Origin: JAEUMW01 sp963734295
GTDB lineage: Bacteria; Pseudomonadota; Gammaproteobacteria; Burkholderiales; JAEUMW01
Length of the DNA stretch: 64,000 nucleotides
Reading direction: 5' to 3'
Assembly: GCA_963734295.1 (NCBI GenBank)
Contig: CAVTGS010000012.1
Location: forward strand, 310,001-374,000
Position 1 is the stretch's first letter. Every line of letters begins with the position of its first letter. This document shows, one piece after another, positions 1 to 11,277 of this stretch. Position numbers and translations under genes: made by a program. Under the pieces are notes generated by a model that saw nothing but the letters and a program-made list of their open reading frames with translations, did no database searches and was not told where the DNA came from.

Positions 1-3000
1 GGCGAGTGTCGCCTTGACGAGGAACATCGCGAGGAATTGGCCCGCACAGGAGCGCTCGTGGCGGCTGAAGAAGAGCATTGCGGAACCATCCAACGCTCCC
101 GGCGAGAAACGGCACGCGACTTCGCCGAACACGGACGGGTCGCGATGGTAGTAGCCGGCGTGGATCAGCATCTGCTGCTCGGCCTCGATCGAGATACCGT
201 GGCCCAGCTCGATGTCCGCGGACGCGCGGCGCAACAGAATCGGTACCGGCGTCCAGAGCCGGAGTTGTTCGGCAACGCACGCCTCGAGGAAGGTCGAGGC
301 GTGGATCGCTGGCGCCGTCAACTTGGGCCACTGCGCAATCTCCCTGCGCAGGCGGTCCTGGATGTACGGGTGTGCGGCGATCAGCGCGAGCGTGCGGGCG
401 ACGTGCAGCTCCACCGCCTCCTTCAGCACGAACGCCCAGAAGCCGACCTGGCTCGGGACGCGGGTCGCATCGGTTGCCACGCCATTCTCCAGCAGCTCGG
501 CGCTGCGATGCAGAAGGCAATGCATCGACAGCGGCTGTCGACCGACCGCGTCGACATCCTGGTTTGCGATTCCGGCACGATGCTGTGCCAGAACCGCTGC
601 AATCCTCTCGTAGAAGGCTCGGAACGAGCATCGGTGCCGCAAGGGCAGGTTGCTCCACCCGACCAGCTTCGCCAGGTGCCGGGCCAGATCGGGTTCGACG
701 TGACCGGCCCCGAACAGGACCTGCTGCGAGATCCTGTTGCCGAGGCGCTGAAAATCGGGCCAACGCAATGCGTCGCAAGGGCCTGTCCCCAGCCGATCGA
801 CTTCGCCGCGCACGATGTCATTGAACGCGTCGGCGTCGCGGTGCAGACATCCGAAGTCGAGTGCCCTTTCGTTGAAGGCTCTCCGCTCTCGCCACCGCGC
901 GCCGCTCGTCATGACCAGGCTGTCCGGAATGAACTTGGACAGAGCGAGCTTCTTGATCGCGGGGTCGGGGGCGCTCGCCTCCGGCTGCAGCACGGCGTCC
1001 ATGCTGTCCGGATCGAATACGAGCAGGGTCCGGCGGAGGGGGAATCGGGTCCAGAGGTGATCCGAGCCGTACTTGCTGCGGAGCTCATCGAAGAAGCGCC
1101 GCAGCGCTCGCCCTGCATCGTGCCTGGACAAGTAGGAGACACCCCATCGACGGGGCGAGACCAAGCCCCACACAAAGGCGGGCAAGGTCACGAAGAACTG
1201 CAATCGCAGCGTGTCCCAGGCGGAGATCTTCTTTGCCTCGCGGGGCGTTTTCCCCTTGTCCGCGGCAGCAGCCAGGATCACGTCGGCCGCCTTCTCGGCC
1301 GCCATGTAGATCGAGGTCACGATGAAGAAGCCGGGAATCCTGGGAAACATTGACGCATCGACGACGCGCAGCCCGTGCGTGCCGTAGACGTTGAAGTTGC
1401 CGTCGAGCACCGCCCAGCGGTCGTCCTTGCGTCCGATCTTGCAGGTGCCGCAAGCGTGATGCCCCCACGCGTGGTCCTTCACGAATTGCGCGAGATCTGC
1501 CCGCTCCTCGGCATTCGGCGCTTCCTCTTCCGCGAACAGATGGCTCGACTCCGCGTTGATGGAGCGGACGAACTCGACGCCGCTCACGACGGACTGCAGG
1601 TCTTCCTGCCCCGTGTCCGTGCCTTCGTCGAAGTAATGGAAATTGACCTCGGGTGTGTCCCGCGGGTCGGCCGTCTGCAAGGTGACCCTGCCGCCGGTGT
1701 TGTTCGTGTGCGCCTTCAGGACGGCCCAGGTGAGGTGATTGTGGTGCAGGACGGTCTCGTGGGAATAGTTGGGCTCGTAGCCGCGAAACCGCCCCAGGAG
1801 CGCGAAACAGAAGAGATCGGGCAATGGGCGACAGGGGTCGGACCGCTTGATGACGGCGATGATCGCGCCGTTGGTGGTGTAGACGCCGCGGCCGCATTCC
1901 CACTGGGCATAAAGCGGGTCGCCCTTCAGAAACTTGGCGTCGGCGAGCACCCGCCAATCCGATTTCATGCGGTTGACGATCGCCGACCTCGTAGCGGTCC
2001 TGAAGATTTCTTCCCACGCCGGGAAGATCGACGAGGACCTCGATGCCGTGCTGTGCCAGCTCGTCCTTCGGGCCGATGCCGGAGAGCATGAGAAGCTGGG
2101 GCGTGTTGAAGGCGCCGCCGGCAAGGATCACCTCGCGGGTCGCCCGGGCCGTCCTCTTCTCGCCCGGCTGCTCGCTCGGGTTGCAATGGGCGCGGTACAG
2201 GCGCTCGCCCTCGAGATACTCGACGCCGACCGCTCGTTTCTCATCATCGAATAGGACCTTCGTCGCGAGTGCATGGAGCTCGATCGCCAGATTGCCGGGA
2301 TAGCGCTTCTGCACGTCGAGCAGGAACTCGCGGGTGCCGCTCCGGCGCCGCTTTCGCGTGGCCAGGGGCGGCAGGCGAAGCCCGATCGCGTCGTCGCGGA
2401 CGAGGCGCCAGTCGTTGGGATCGAGCCGTCCCAGCAGGAACCACCAGACGCGCTTAAGCGGTACCTCCACGCTCAACGCGGCGGCCCTCGCCGACCTGAC
2501 GACGATCTTGACGAGACGCTTGTCCTGCTTCAGGGCCTTCACCGGAACGGCGACCTCGGTGGAGAGCCAGCCGTGGTAGCCGTGGCGCGTGGGGTTCCAG
2601 AGCGCGTGGATCCACCGCCAAGGAAACCTGCGATAGTTGCAGTTCTCCATGCGCTGATAGTACTTGCGCATGTTCTCCGCACCCCACGAGGGATCGCAGG
2701 TCAGCTCGGCGAGGTCGTCCCAGTCCTTGTTGTGCGGGTAGACCGTGATCATGGCGTTGTGCGACGTACAGCCGCCCAGGGTGCCGGCCCGCGGGTAGAG
2801 CACGCCGTCCACCCGCTTGCCGTCGCAGGTCTCCTTGTATTTGGGATCGCGCCTCTGCTGCTCCGTATTTTCGTAGTGGCGAACCCAGAAATCCCACCGC
2901 AGCGCGTCGCATTCGGTGGAGATGCCGTGAAAAGCCGGAACGTCGTAATCGTCCGGCAAGCTCTTTCTGTTTGAGTCCCAACGAACACCGCCAGTCATTT

Positions 3001-3139
3001 TCTGCGGGTCGCCTCCCGCTTCGAGCAGCAAGACATTGTGTCCCGCCTCGGCGAGCCGCGCCGCGACCGTCCCCCCGCCAGCACCGGAGCCGACGACGAT
3101 GTACTCGAAATCACTCTGTACACTGGTCTCGGGACTCAT
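1..3139 (-). CDS. GMC-family oxidoreductase fused to a cytochrome P450 domain (partial, one frameshift)
   Basis: The N-terminus has the FAD-binding motif VVGSGAGGGTVAARL, and the GMC C-terminal block (HHACGTCKIG, HGLRVVDASMFPRIPG) reads through about positions 1330-1460. A hydrophobic linker follows near 1140-1200. Then, in the same frame, comes a P450-like domain with an ExxR motif (EQLRLWTP) and a haem-ligand loop near 70-100 (FFSRHERSCAG). The gene leaves the window before its stop. One extra base at about 1981, between the codons for RYEVG and IVNRM, breaks the frame; both sides are otherwise coherent. The ATG at 3139 has GAGGGG upstream. GMC enzymes oxidise alcohols with FAD, and P450s are haem monooxygenases or peroxygenases. 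The substrate cannot be inferred. The frameshift may be a sequencing error or a real lesion. Confidence 0.8.
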
Positions 3140-3218
3140 GGTTCCCCTCCTGTCCCTTCTTCTCCACCGCTCGATGGCGCAGCCACCCGCCCGCGCGGCC
3201 CTTTGTCGTATGCGTGGC

Positions 3219-3713
3219 TCAGGTCGAGCGCAGCAGGTGCCCCGCCTCGATACAGGGCGAGCCCATCATGGCTTCGAAGAGACGATCGTCTGTGTCGCGC
3301 AGCCGGCGGCTCACCTCGCGCCCCATGTTCATCTGGATCAACGTGAATTGCTCGAGATCGCGCTCGTAGAGCTCGAAGAGACAACAGGCCGACAGCTCGA
3401 TCGCGGCGCACGTCTCGATGGCGACGACAGAGGCACTGCGCGACTTCATGTCCATCAGCGCCATTTCGCCGAAGCAGTCGCCCGCATCGAGGTTGCGCAG
3501 CGGATGCTGCTCGCCGCGCCAGAGCTTGAGGATCGCGGCACGTCCGGCCTCCAGCACGAACATGGACTGCGCGGCGTCGCCCTCCCGGAAGAAGTAATCG
3601 TCCGCGCGCACGCGCACCAAGCCCGATCGCTCGAGTAGGAACGCGAGGATGTCGGTCCGGATGCCGCCGAAGAGCGGCATCTGCTGCAAGAGCTCGATGC
3701 GTGCGTCCTGCAT
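3219..3713 (-). CDS. Stand-alone cyclic-nucleotide-binding-domain protein
   Basis: This 164-aa protein is a single CRP-type sensor domain of about 120 residues (FFREGDAAQSMFVLEAGRA, then DCFGEMALMDMKSRSASV) followed by a helical tail. No helix-turn-helix is visible, so it is unlikely to bind DNA by itself. The FGE...RSAS signature resembles the phosphate-binding cassette of cAMP-binding proteins, but I cannot say which ligand, if any, is bound. It lies 45 bp downstream of a full Crp/Fnr-type regulator on the same strand and may be co-transcribed with it. Confidence 0.8.
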   Translation of the reverse strand: MQDARIELLQQMPLFGGIRTDILAFLLERSGLVRVRADDYFFREGDAAQSMFVLEAGRAAILKLWRGEQHPLRNLDAGDCFGEMALMDMKSRSASVVAIETCAAIELSACCLFELYERDLEQFTLIQMNMGREVSRRLRDTDDRLFEAMMGSPCIEAGHLLRST

Positions 3714-3758
3714 GGCGGCGGCTCCGGTTCGGGGTCGGTGGGCGCGGGCGACCTCGGC

Positions 3759-4409
3759 TTACCAGGCCGCGGGGGGTTTGCGCAGGATGACGATGCGCCG
3801 ATCCTCGACGCCGATGTAGCCACCGATGCGCAGCTCCTTCAAGATGCGGGAGACCATCTCGCGCGAGGCGCCGACGAGATTGGCGATGGACTGCTGCGAC
3901 AGCACCTGCGGCACGACGCGCCGGCCGTCCACTTCGCAGGCTAGACCTTCGAGCGTGCGCACTACGCGGCCGTACACGTCGAGCAGTGCCAGATCGGCGA
4001 CGTGGCGCGTGAGCGCACGCACCCGGCGGATCAACTTCCGCACGAGCTCCTGCTGGAATTCGGGATGCTGGAGCAGAAACGTGCGGAAGTCCGCCATCTT
4101 CACCGCGGCGATACGGCAAGGTTCCAGGGTCATTACCGACGCCGAGCGCCCGCCGGGTTCGAGCGACATTTCCCCGAAGTACTCGCCCGGCTCCTGAACG
4201 TTGATGACGACTTCCTTGCCCGCGGTATCGCTGAGGAAGATCTTGACCCGGCCGGCCAGAATGAGGTGTACGGCGTCGGTTTCGTCCCCTTCGGAGACGA
4301 GAACCGTGTTCTTGGGCAGCGTGCGCAGCGTTGCCTGCCCGAGCAACGTCCGGAGCTCTGCGTCACCGAGGCCTTCGAAATGGGGTAGTTGTTCGGCAAG
4401 GGCGACCAT
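3759..4409 (-). CDS. Crp/Fnr-family transcriptional regulator
   Basis: This is 216 aa, the usual length for the family. An N-terminal cyclic-nucleotide-type beta-barrel (residues about 10-115, with EPGEYFGEMSLEPGGRSASV) joins a long dimerisation helix. A C-terminal winged helix-turn-helix follows (LSQQSIANLVGASREMVSRI). The Fnr-type N-terminal cysteine cluster is absent, so an oxygen-sensing [4Fe-4S] cluster is unlikely. The barrel is closer to Crp than to Fnr, but the effector cannot be named. The start is the ATG at 4409. A second sensor-only protein follows directly downstream on the same strand. Confidence 0.88.
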   Translation of the reverse strand: MVALAEQLPHFEGLGDAELRTLLGQATLRTLPKNTVLVSEGDETDAVHLILAGRVKIFLSDTAGKEVVINVQEPGEYFGEMSLEPGGRSASVMTLEPCRIAAVKMADFRTFLLQHPEFQQELVRKLIRRVRALTRHVADLALLDVYGRVVRTLEGLACEVDGRRVVPQVLSQQSIANLVGASREMVSRILKELRIGGYIGVEDRRIVILRKPPAAW

Positions 4410-4448
4410 GCGCCACGTCTCCCGGGGCCTGTTGACCGGCTCGTACCC

Positions 4449-4877
4449 CTAGTTTAGTACGGAATCCGTACCCTTGGCCGTTTCTGGTCTGTGTTCTCTG
4501 CGAGTGGCGAGATAGAGGGCGACGAGGGCGATCGGGATTGCGCTCAAGAGGGCGGCCGCGAGGTCGAGGTCGGCGGCCCAGACGCTTACGGCATAGCTCG
4601 CGGACATGGCGCCGATTGCGAGCACCTTGGCCCGGCGCCGCATCAGGCGGTGCTCCACGAAGTCGCGGATGGGCGGGCCGAAGCGCGGATGGGACAGCAG
4701 GCGCTCGGACCATGCCGGGGCACTGACCGACCAGCACCACACGGCGAGGATCCAGAAGGCGACGGTGGGCAGCAGTGGGACGACGATCCCGACCGCACCC
4801 ACTGCGAAGAAGAGCGCGCCCGCGGCGCGCAGGGCGAGGGTCGCGAGCTTGCCGCGCAGCGCGTTGGCAGGCGTCAT
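4449..4877 (-). CDS. YbaN-family (DUF454) inner-membrane protein
   Basis: A 142-aa protein with three to four hydrophobic segments. The first is the typical DUF454 N-terminus (GALFFAVGAVGIVVPLLPT), followed by a short loop with SHPRFGPPIRDF and a C-terminal membrane pair. DUF454/YbaN proteins are small inner-membrane proteins without an established biochemical role. Length and the PLLPTVAF...HPRFGP pattern fit the family well. It is transcribed on the minus strand 40 bp upstream of the Crp-type regulator. Confidence 0.85.
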   Translation of the reverse strand: MTPANALRGKLATLALRAAGALFFAVGAVGIVVPLLPTVAFWILAVWCWSVSAPAWSERLLSHPRFGPPIRDFVEHRLMRRRAKVLAIGAMSASYAVSVWAADLDLAAALLSAIPIALVALYLATRREHRPETAKGTDSVLN

Positions 4878-5027
4878 CGCCGCCCCTGCCTTGTCCGACA
4901 GGCGCGGCCAGCTGATCGCCGTGCCGCGCCCGGTCGCGCGAAGCTACTCGATCTCACGCAGCGAAATGGCGAGCGCCTTGGCCACCCCCTCGGGGTAAAT
5001 GGGGACCATCGAAGTATGAGGACTGGC

Positions 5028-5068
5028 ATCAGGGCGGCGTTTCAATCGCTTCGAAACGCCGCCCTGAT
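5028..5068. terminator. Perfect 16-bp inverted repeat between katG and ybaN
   Basis: Positions 5028-5043 (ATCAGGGCGGCGTTTC) are exactly complementary to 5053-5068, with a 9-nt loop. It lies just beyond the katG stop at 5135, in the 257-bp gap before ybaN. Neither flank has a long T-run, so it may be a weak terminator or an mRNA 3-prime stabiliser. The rest of the gap shows nothing recognisable. Confidence 0.5.
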
Positions 5069-5134
5069 TTCCTGTCCGTGGCTTTCGTCCAGAGTCTTCA
5101 ACGACCCTGGAAGGCCTCGACCTCTCCGCCGCGA

Positions 5135-7315
<2,181 letters not shown>

Positions 7316-7472
7316 TTTGATTTCTCCTCTGGATGGTGAAGGGGTTCGCGTCGCGCCCGACAAGTCTCGCGTGCGCCCGCGGCGATTCGAGATTACGCGT
7401 CCGGATGCGATTAGGGAAATCGATTGATACAATGACCACGATCGGCATTGCCTATGCGCGTTACCCGGAATC
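7316..7472. promoter_or_regulatory. katG-oxyR remnant divergent intergenic region
   Basis: This 157-bp gap separates divergent katG and the oxyR remnant, an arrangement in which OxyR normally controls both genes. A weak match to one OxyR half-site pattern (ATCGGCATTGCCTAT) lies at about 7440-7454. I do not see a complete four-element OxyR box, so assignment of an operator is tentative. Confidence 0.3.
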
Positions 7473-7661
7473 GTGAACCTGAGAGACCTCAAGTACCTCG
7501 TCGCCGTCGCGAAGCATCGCCATTTCGGTCGGGCTGCCGAGGCGTGCTTCGTGAGCCAGCCGACCTTGACGCAGGTGATCATCGACGAGTTGCCGAATAC
7601 GGTGCGACCGCTGCGGCGTATCGAGGGCCGCCGCAGCAGCAGGGGCAAGGCGCGACGTTGA
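7473..7661 (+). pseudogene. oxyR: Truncated oxyR (LysR-family N-terminus only)
   Basis: A GTG-initiated 62-codon frame begins MNLRDLKYLVAVAKHRHF and continues through GRAAEACFVSQPTL, the highly conserved OxyR helix-turn-helix. After about residue 33 similarity ends and the frame reads unrelated sequence to a stop. The normal OxyR is about 300 aa with a peroxide-sensing cysteine pair in its C-terminal domain, all of which is missing. Its position head-to-head with katG is the canonical one. I read it as a deletion relic; whether the fragment is still translated is unknown. Confidence 0.8.
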
Positions 7662-7715
7662 TTCCCCCGGTCGCGCCCGTATACTGCGGTCGAGTCCCAG
7701 CGCACAGGAGTGACC

Positions 7716-8129
7716 ATGGCAGACATCGAAACGCTTCCGGCCGGGCCCGTCGCATCGTCGGGCATGGTGATGCTCACCAACGTCATCTACGGTCTCCATG
7801 CCTTCAGCGCGATAACGGGGATCGCTACGTCGGCGTTCGTCGTCACCGCCTTCCTCACCGGCTGGCCGTCCATCATCGCCGTAATTCTGAACTACGTGAA
7901 GCGCAGCGAGGTTCAGGGCACCTACCTCGCATCGCATTTCACCTGGCAGATTCGCACCTTCTGGTTTGCGCTGCTGTGGGCGGGGATTGCGGTGGTCGTG
8001 ATGCTCACCTTCATTCTCATTCCCGTTGCCTATCTCGGCATCATCGGGGTCGGGATCTGGGTGCTCTATCGCATCATCCGCGGCTGGCTCGCCCTGCAGG
8101 ACCGCCGTCCGATGCCGGTGCCGGGCTGA
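7716..8129 (+). CDS. DUF4870-like small integral membrane protein
   Basis: A 137-aa protein with three hydrophobic segments (around MVMLTNVIYGLHAFSAITG, TFWFALLWAGIAVVVMLTF and VAYLGIIGVGIWVLYRII). The YLASHFTWQIRTFW segment between the first and second is typical of a small membrane-protein family common in betaproteobacteria. No function is established. ATG 7716 is preferred to the GTG at 7710 because AGGAG sits five bases before it. It follows the oxyR remnant on the same strand. Confidence 0.75.
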   Translation: MADIETLPAGPVASSGMVMLTNVIYGLHAFSAITGIATSAFVVTAFLTGWPSIIAVILNYVKRSEVQGTYLASHFTWQIRTFWFALLWAGIAVVVMLTFILIPVAYLGIIGVGIWVLYRIIRGWLALQDRRPMPVPG

Positions 8130-8207
8130 TAGCGCGGGCAGCGCGTTCAGGCCTCCTGCTTGCATGTCCGGCACGCGTCTCCATAGCTGCTGCCCCGTGC
8201 ACCCATC

Positions 8208-8942
8208 ATGTTGCGCCGGCGCGCGGGTTCGCTCCTCGCCCTTGCCATCCTCTCGATCTCGGGGCCTGCGCTGGCCGGTCCCACGATCGCGGTCGACATC
8301 GGTCACTCCAGCGTGAGCCCCGGCGCGGTGAGCGCCCGCGGCCGCGGCGAGTTCCACTTCAATCGCGATCTCGCGGTCCGCATTGCCGAGGCGTTGCAGG
8401 ACAAGCGCTTCGCGGTTCGGCTCATCAACCTGGACGGCGCGGAAACCGGTCTGGAGACGCGCGCCGCGCAGGCGCTCGGCGCGGATCTTCTGCTCTCGGT
8501 CCATCATGATTCCGCGCAACCGCAGTACTTGAAGGGCTGGACGTTCAAGGACGAACCGCACCACTACAGTGACCGCTTCTCGGGGTTCTCGCTCTTTGTT
8601 TCCCGCCGAAACCCCGATCCGGCCAGGAGTGCGGCGTGTGCGTCGGCGATCGGAAGCGAGTTGCGACGCGGCGGATTCGTGCCCAGCCTGCATCACGCCG
8701 AGCCCATCGAAGGCGAGAATCGGCCGCTTGCCGATGCGGTAAACGGCGTGTACTACTATGACGATCTCGTCGTCCTGCGCTCCGCGACCCAGCCCGCGGT
8801 GCTGCTGGAGGCAGGCATCATCGTGAACCGGGACGAGGAAGCGCTGCTCGCCCGCATCGATGTTCAGCAGAGCATCGGCCGTGCGGTGACGCAGGGTCTG
8901 ATGCAGTGCCTGCGGTCAGGCAAAGCGCCGCAGCACGATTGA
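8208..8942 (+). CDS. Exported N-acetylmuramoyl-L-alanine amidase (Amidase_3)
   Basis: A 244-aa protein with a signal peptide cleaved near ALA-G at residues 22-24, followed directly by a zinc-dependent Amidase_3 domain. Expected zinc ligands and catalytic acid are visible: His in VDIGHS, Glu in GEFHFN, His in LLLSVHHDSA and the terminal Glu in VLLEAGIIVNRDEE. It should cleave the amide between MurNAc and the peptide stem in the periplasm. It lacks the AMIN domain and LysM repeats of AmiA/B/C-type divisional amidases and is short, so I give no gene symbol. Confidence 0.88.
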   Translation: MLRRRAGSLLALAILSISGPALAGPTIAVDIGHSSVSPGAVSARGRGEFHFNRDLAVRIAEALQDKRFAVRLINLDGAETGLETRAAQALGADLLLSVHHDSAQPQYLKGWTFKDEPHHYSDRFSGFSLFVSRRNPDPARSAACASAIGSELRRGGFVPSLHHAEPIEGENRPLADAVNGVYYYDDLVVLRSATQPAVLLEAGIIVNRDEEALLARIDVQQSIGRAVTQGLMQCLRSGKAPQHD

Positions 8943-8967
8943 CGACACATCGGAAGAGGGAGGACAG

Positions 8968-9357
8968 ATGGCCATCCAAGGCCTCAATCATTTCACCGTG
9001 CTCACCGAGGATCTCGAGGCGTCCCTCGAGTTCTACCAGTCCGTCCTCGGACTCGCACCCGGGTGGCGGCCGCCGTTCCCGTTCCCGGGAGCGTGGCTTT
9101 ACTGCGGGCCGCTCCCGGTGCTGCACATTGTCGCCGGAAGAGGTGTGCCGGACGGGCAGGGCGTGATCGATCACGTCGCCTTCACCGCGGCCGATCTGCG
9201 CGAGACCATCGCCTTGCTCAAGTCGCGCGGCATCGGCTACACCCTGCGGCGACAGCCCAGCACGGGGGAATGGCAGCTCTTCTGTCACGATCCGAACGGG
9301 GCGCGCGTGGAACTCGACTTCGCCGCTGCGGAGCCGGCGCCCGAGTCTGTTGACTGA
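8968..9357 (+). CDS. VOC-superfamily (glyoxalase/bleomycin-resistance-like) protein
   Basis: A 129-aa single-domain protein with the two beta-alpha-beta-beta-beta modules of the vicinal-oxygen-chelate fold. Probable metal ligands are His in GLNHFTVL (first strand), His in VIDHVAF and Glu in GARVELDF near the C-terminus. GAGGGAGG upstream makes a good ribosome site. VOC proteins include glyoxalases, dioxygenases and fosfomycin-type thiol transferases, and sequence alone does not separate these here. It starts 25 bp after the amidase. Confidence 0.88.
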   Translation: MAIQGLNHFTVLTEDLEASLEFYQSVLGLAPGWRPPFPFPGAWLYCGPLPVLHIVAGRGVPDGQGVIDHVAFTAADLRETIALLKSRGIGYTLRRQPSTGEWQLFCHDPNGARVELDFAAAEPAPESVD

Positions 9358-9477
9358 GCGCGCCGCGGCTGCGGTTCAGGGCGGGTCATGAAGTGCAGCG
9401 CTTGCACAGGCGTGCGGCGCCTTGCTGGCGCGGCCTCATCGCTTAGCATCCGACGGCATCGTGAGGAGCCCCGAACC

Positions 9478-10230
9478 GTGATTCCGATCAGCGACTACCC
9501 GAGCCCGCCCGGCAAGCCGATCGTCACGATCGCGCTGATCGTGGTCAACGTAGCGGTCTACCTGATCGTGACCCTGCCGCTCGGCGCTCAGCTGGCCGAC
9601 CCGGCCGACCCCGCGTTCCAGGAATATCTCAAGCTCGTGATGCAGTCGCTGCCCCGCAACGTGCCGCCGCAGCAGATCATCGAGAGCATCTCCGCCTACG
9701 ATCTCGTCGTGTTCAAGTGGGGCTTCCGGCCCGCGGACCCGGGTGCCGTCACGCTCATCACCTCGATCTTTCTCCACGGCGGCTTCATGCATCTCGCGGG
9801 CAACATGCTGTACCTGTGGATCTACGGTGACAACGTCGAGCACCGGCTGGGGCCGCTCCCATTCCTGTTCTGGTACATCGTGACGGGCATCGCGGCCACC
9901 CTCTTTCACGCCGCGTTCAATCTGAGCTCCCCCATTCCTTTGGTCGGCGCCTCGGGGGCGATCTCCGGCGTGCTCGGGTTCTATTTCCTGTGGTTTCCGC
10001 GGCACTCGGTGCGCGTGTTTCTGTTCCTGTTCCCGATCTATGTTGGCACCGTCATGCTGAACGCGCGGCTGGTGCTCGCGATCTATCTGCTGTGGGACAA
10101 CGTCCTGCCGTTCCTGGTGTCCCATGGCAGTGGCGGGGTGGCCCACGGCGCCCACATCGGCGGCTTCATCGCCGGTCTCGCGGTGGCGTGGTGGATGGAC
10201 GTGCGGCAGGCGGGCAAACGCGACGAATGA
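9478..10230 (+). CDS. Rhomboid-family intramembrane serine protease
   Basis: A 250-aa, six-segment membrane protein. The catalytic serine lies in GASGAISGVLGF and the catalytic histidine in HGAHIGGFIAG, matching the rhomboid Ser-His dyad. The conserved HLAGNMLYLWIYGDNVE block between helices is also present. GTG 9478 is chosen because GAGGAG lies nine bases upstream; an ATG at 9388 would add an unconvincing tail. Rhomboids cleave transmembrane segments of other proteins within the membrane; its substrate is unknown. Confidence 0.92.
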   Translation: MIPISDYPSPPGKPIVTIALIVVNVAVYLIVTLPLGAQLADPADPAFQEYLKLVMQSLPRNVPPQQIIESISAYDLVVFKWGFRPADPGAVTLITSIFLHGGFMHLAGNMLYLWIYGDNVEHRLGPLPFLFWYIVTGIAATLFHAAFNLSSPIPLVGASGAISGVLGFYFLWFPRHSVRVFLFLFPIYVGTVMLNARLVLAIYLLWDNVLPFLVSHGSGGVAHGAHIGGFIAGLAVAWWMDVRQAGKRDE

Positions 10231-10245
10231 CCTTCGCCGCGAGCA

Positions 10246-11136
10246 TCAAAGCTGCGCGGCCTGGAAGGTGTCGCACTGCTCCACGCGGCCGGACTCGATT
10301 CCGCGCTTGAACCAGCGAACGCGCATGTCCGAGGAGCCGTGGGTCCACGATTCCGGCCGGACCTGCCCGGCGGAGCGCTTCTGGATGTTGTCGTCGCCAA
10401 TTGCCGCGGCTGCGCGCAGGCCCTCTTCCACGTCTCCCGACTCGAGCAGTTGGCGCTGCCGGTTCGCGTGGTGACCCCAGACGCCCGCGAGGCAGTCGGC
10501 CTGCAACTCCATCCGCACGGAGAGCGCCTTCACCTGCTGGTCGGAGGCGCGCGCCTGCAGGTTTTGCACCTTGCCTGCGATGCCGAGCAGGTTTTGCACG
10601 TGGTGTCCCACCTCATGGGCGATGACGTAGGCCCGCGCGAAGTCGCCGGGCGCGCCGAAGCGGCGGTCGAGCTCGCGGAAGAAGTCGAGGTCGATGTAGA
10701 CCTTCTGGTCAGCCGGACAATAGAACGGGCCGGCTGCCGCCGAGGTCATGCCGCACGCGGACTGGACCATCCCCGAGAACATGACCAGCTTGGGCGGCTG
10801 GTAGCGCTTGCCGCCAGCCGCGAAGATCTGACCCCAGGTATCTTCGGTGTCCGCGAGCACCACGGACACGAACTCGGCCTGCTCGTCCTTCACCGGCGCG
10901 CCCGGTGCGGCTTGGCCGGGCGCCGGGCGGCTCGCCTGCGTGGGCGCCGAGGGCGGACCGCTCACCGTCTCGACCGTGCTCATCAGCGCGAACGGGTCGA
11001 CGCCCAGCACCAGCGCGGCGATGAACACGATGACCATTCCCAGGCCGCCGAGCTTGACGCCCCGACCGCCAAAGCCCGTACCGCGACCGCGGATATCCTC
11101 GACGTTGTCGCTGCGACGACCTGATTCCCATCTCAT
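10246..11136 (-). CDS. ypfJ: YpfJ-family neutral zinc metallopeptidase
   Basis: A 296-aa protein with a basic N-terminus (MRWESGRRSDNVEDIRG), one transmembrane anchor (about residues 30-48), a Pro/Ala-rich linker, then the peptidase domain. The zinc motif HEVGHH and the downstream ELQADCLAGVW (third ligand region) are present, as are the family blocks ACGMTSAA, GPFYCPADQKVYIDL and ESWTHGSS. The ATG at 11136 follows AGGAGA. The domain is predicted to face the periplasm. The function of the family is not well defined. Confidence 0.9.
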   Translation of the reverse strand: MRWESGRRSDNVEDIRGRGTGFGGRGVKLGGLGMVIVFIAALVLGVDPFALMSTVETVSGPPSAPTQASRPAPGQAAPGAPVKDEQAEFVSVVLADTEDTWGQIFAAGGKRYQPPKLVMFSGMVQSACGMTSAAAGPFYCPADQKVYIDLDFFRELDRRFGAPGDFARAYVIAHEVGHHVQNLLGIAGKVQNLQARASDQQVKALSVRMELQADCLAGVWGHHANRQRQLLESGDVEEGLRAAAAIGDDNIQKRSAGQVRPESWTHGSSDMRVRWFKRGIESGRVEQCDTFQAAQL

Positions 11137-11277
11137 GTGTCTTCTCCTGGAGCGCAATCAGCGGCCGTTGCAATATACCGCTTCCCGCTCGCGAATGGGG
11201 CGGGGCGCGGCGTGCTTGAGGGGTTCGGTTATTTGCCCGCAGAATTGCCGCTTTCGTCTGTCGGAGGCGGAGGCGTC

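Noticed and set aside
37..1353. 438-codon open frame on the plus strand
   Set aside because: It is the complement of the GMC-P450 coding frame in the same codon register; its translation has no domain and is Arg/Gly-rich, as expected of a shadow frame.
11160..11277. Possible guanidine riboswitch upstream of sugE
   Set aside because: I looked for ACGR-loop hairpin pairs and the short pseudoknot class and found neither convincingly.
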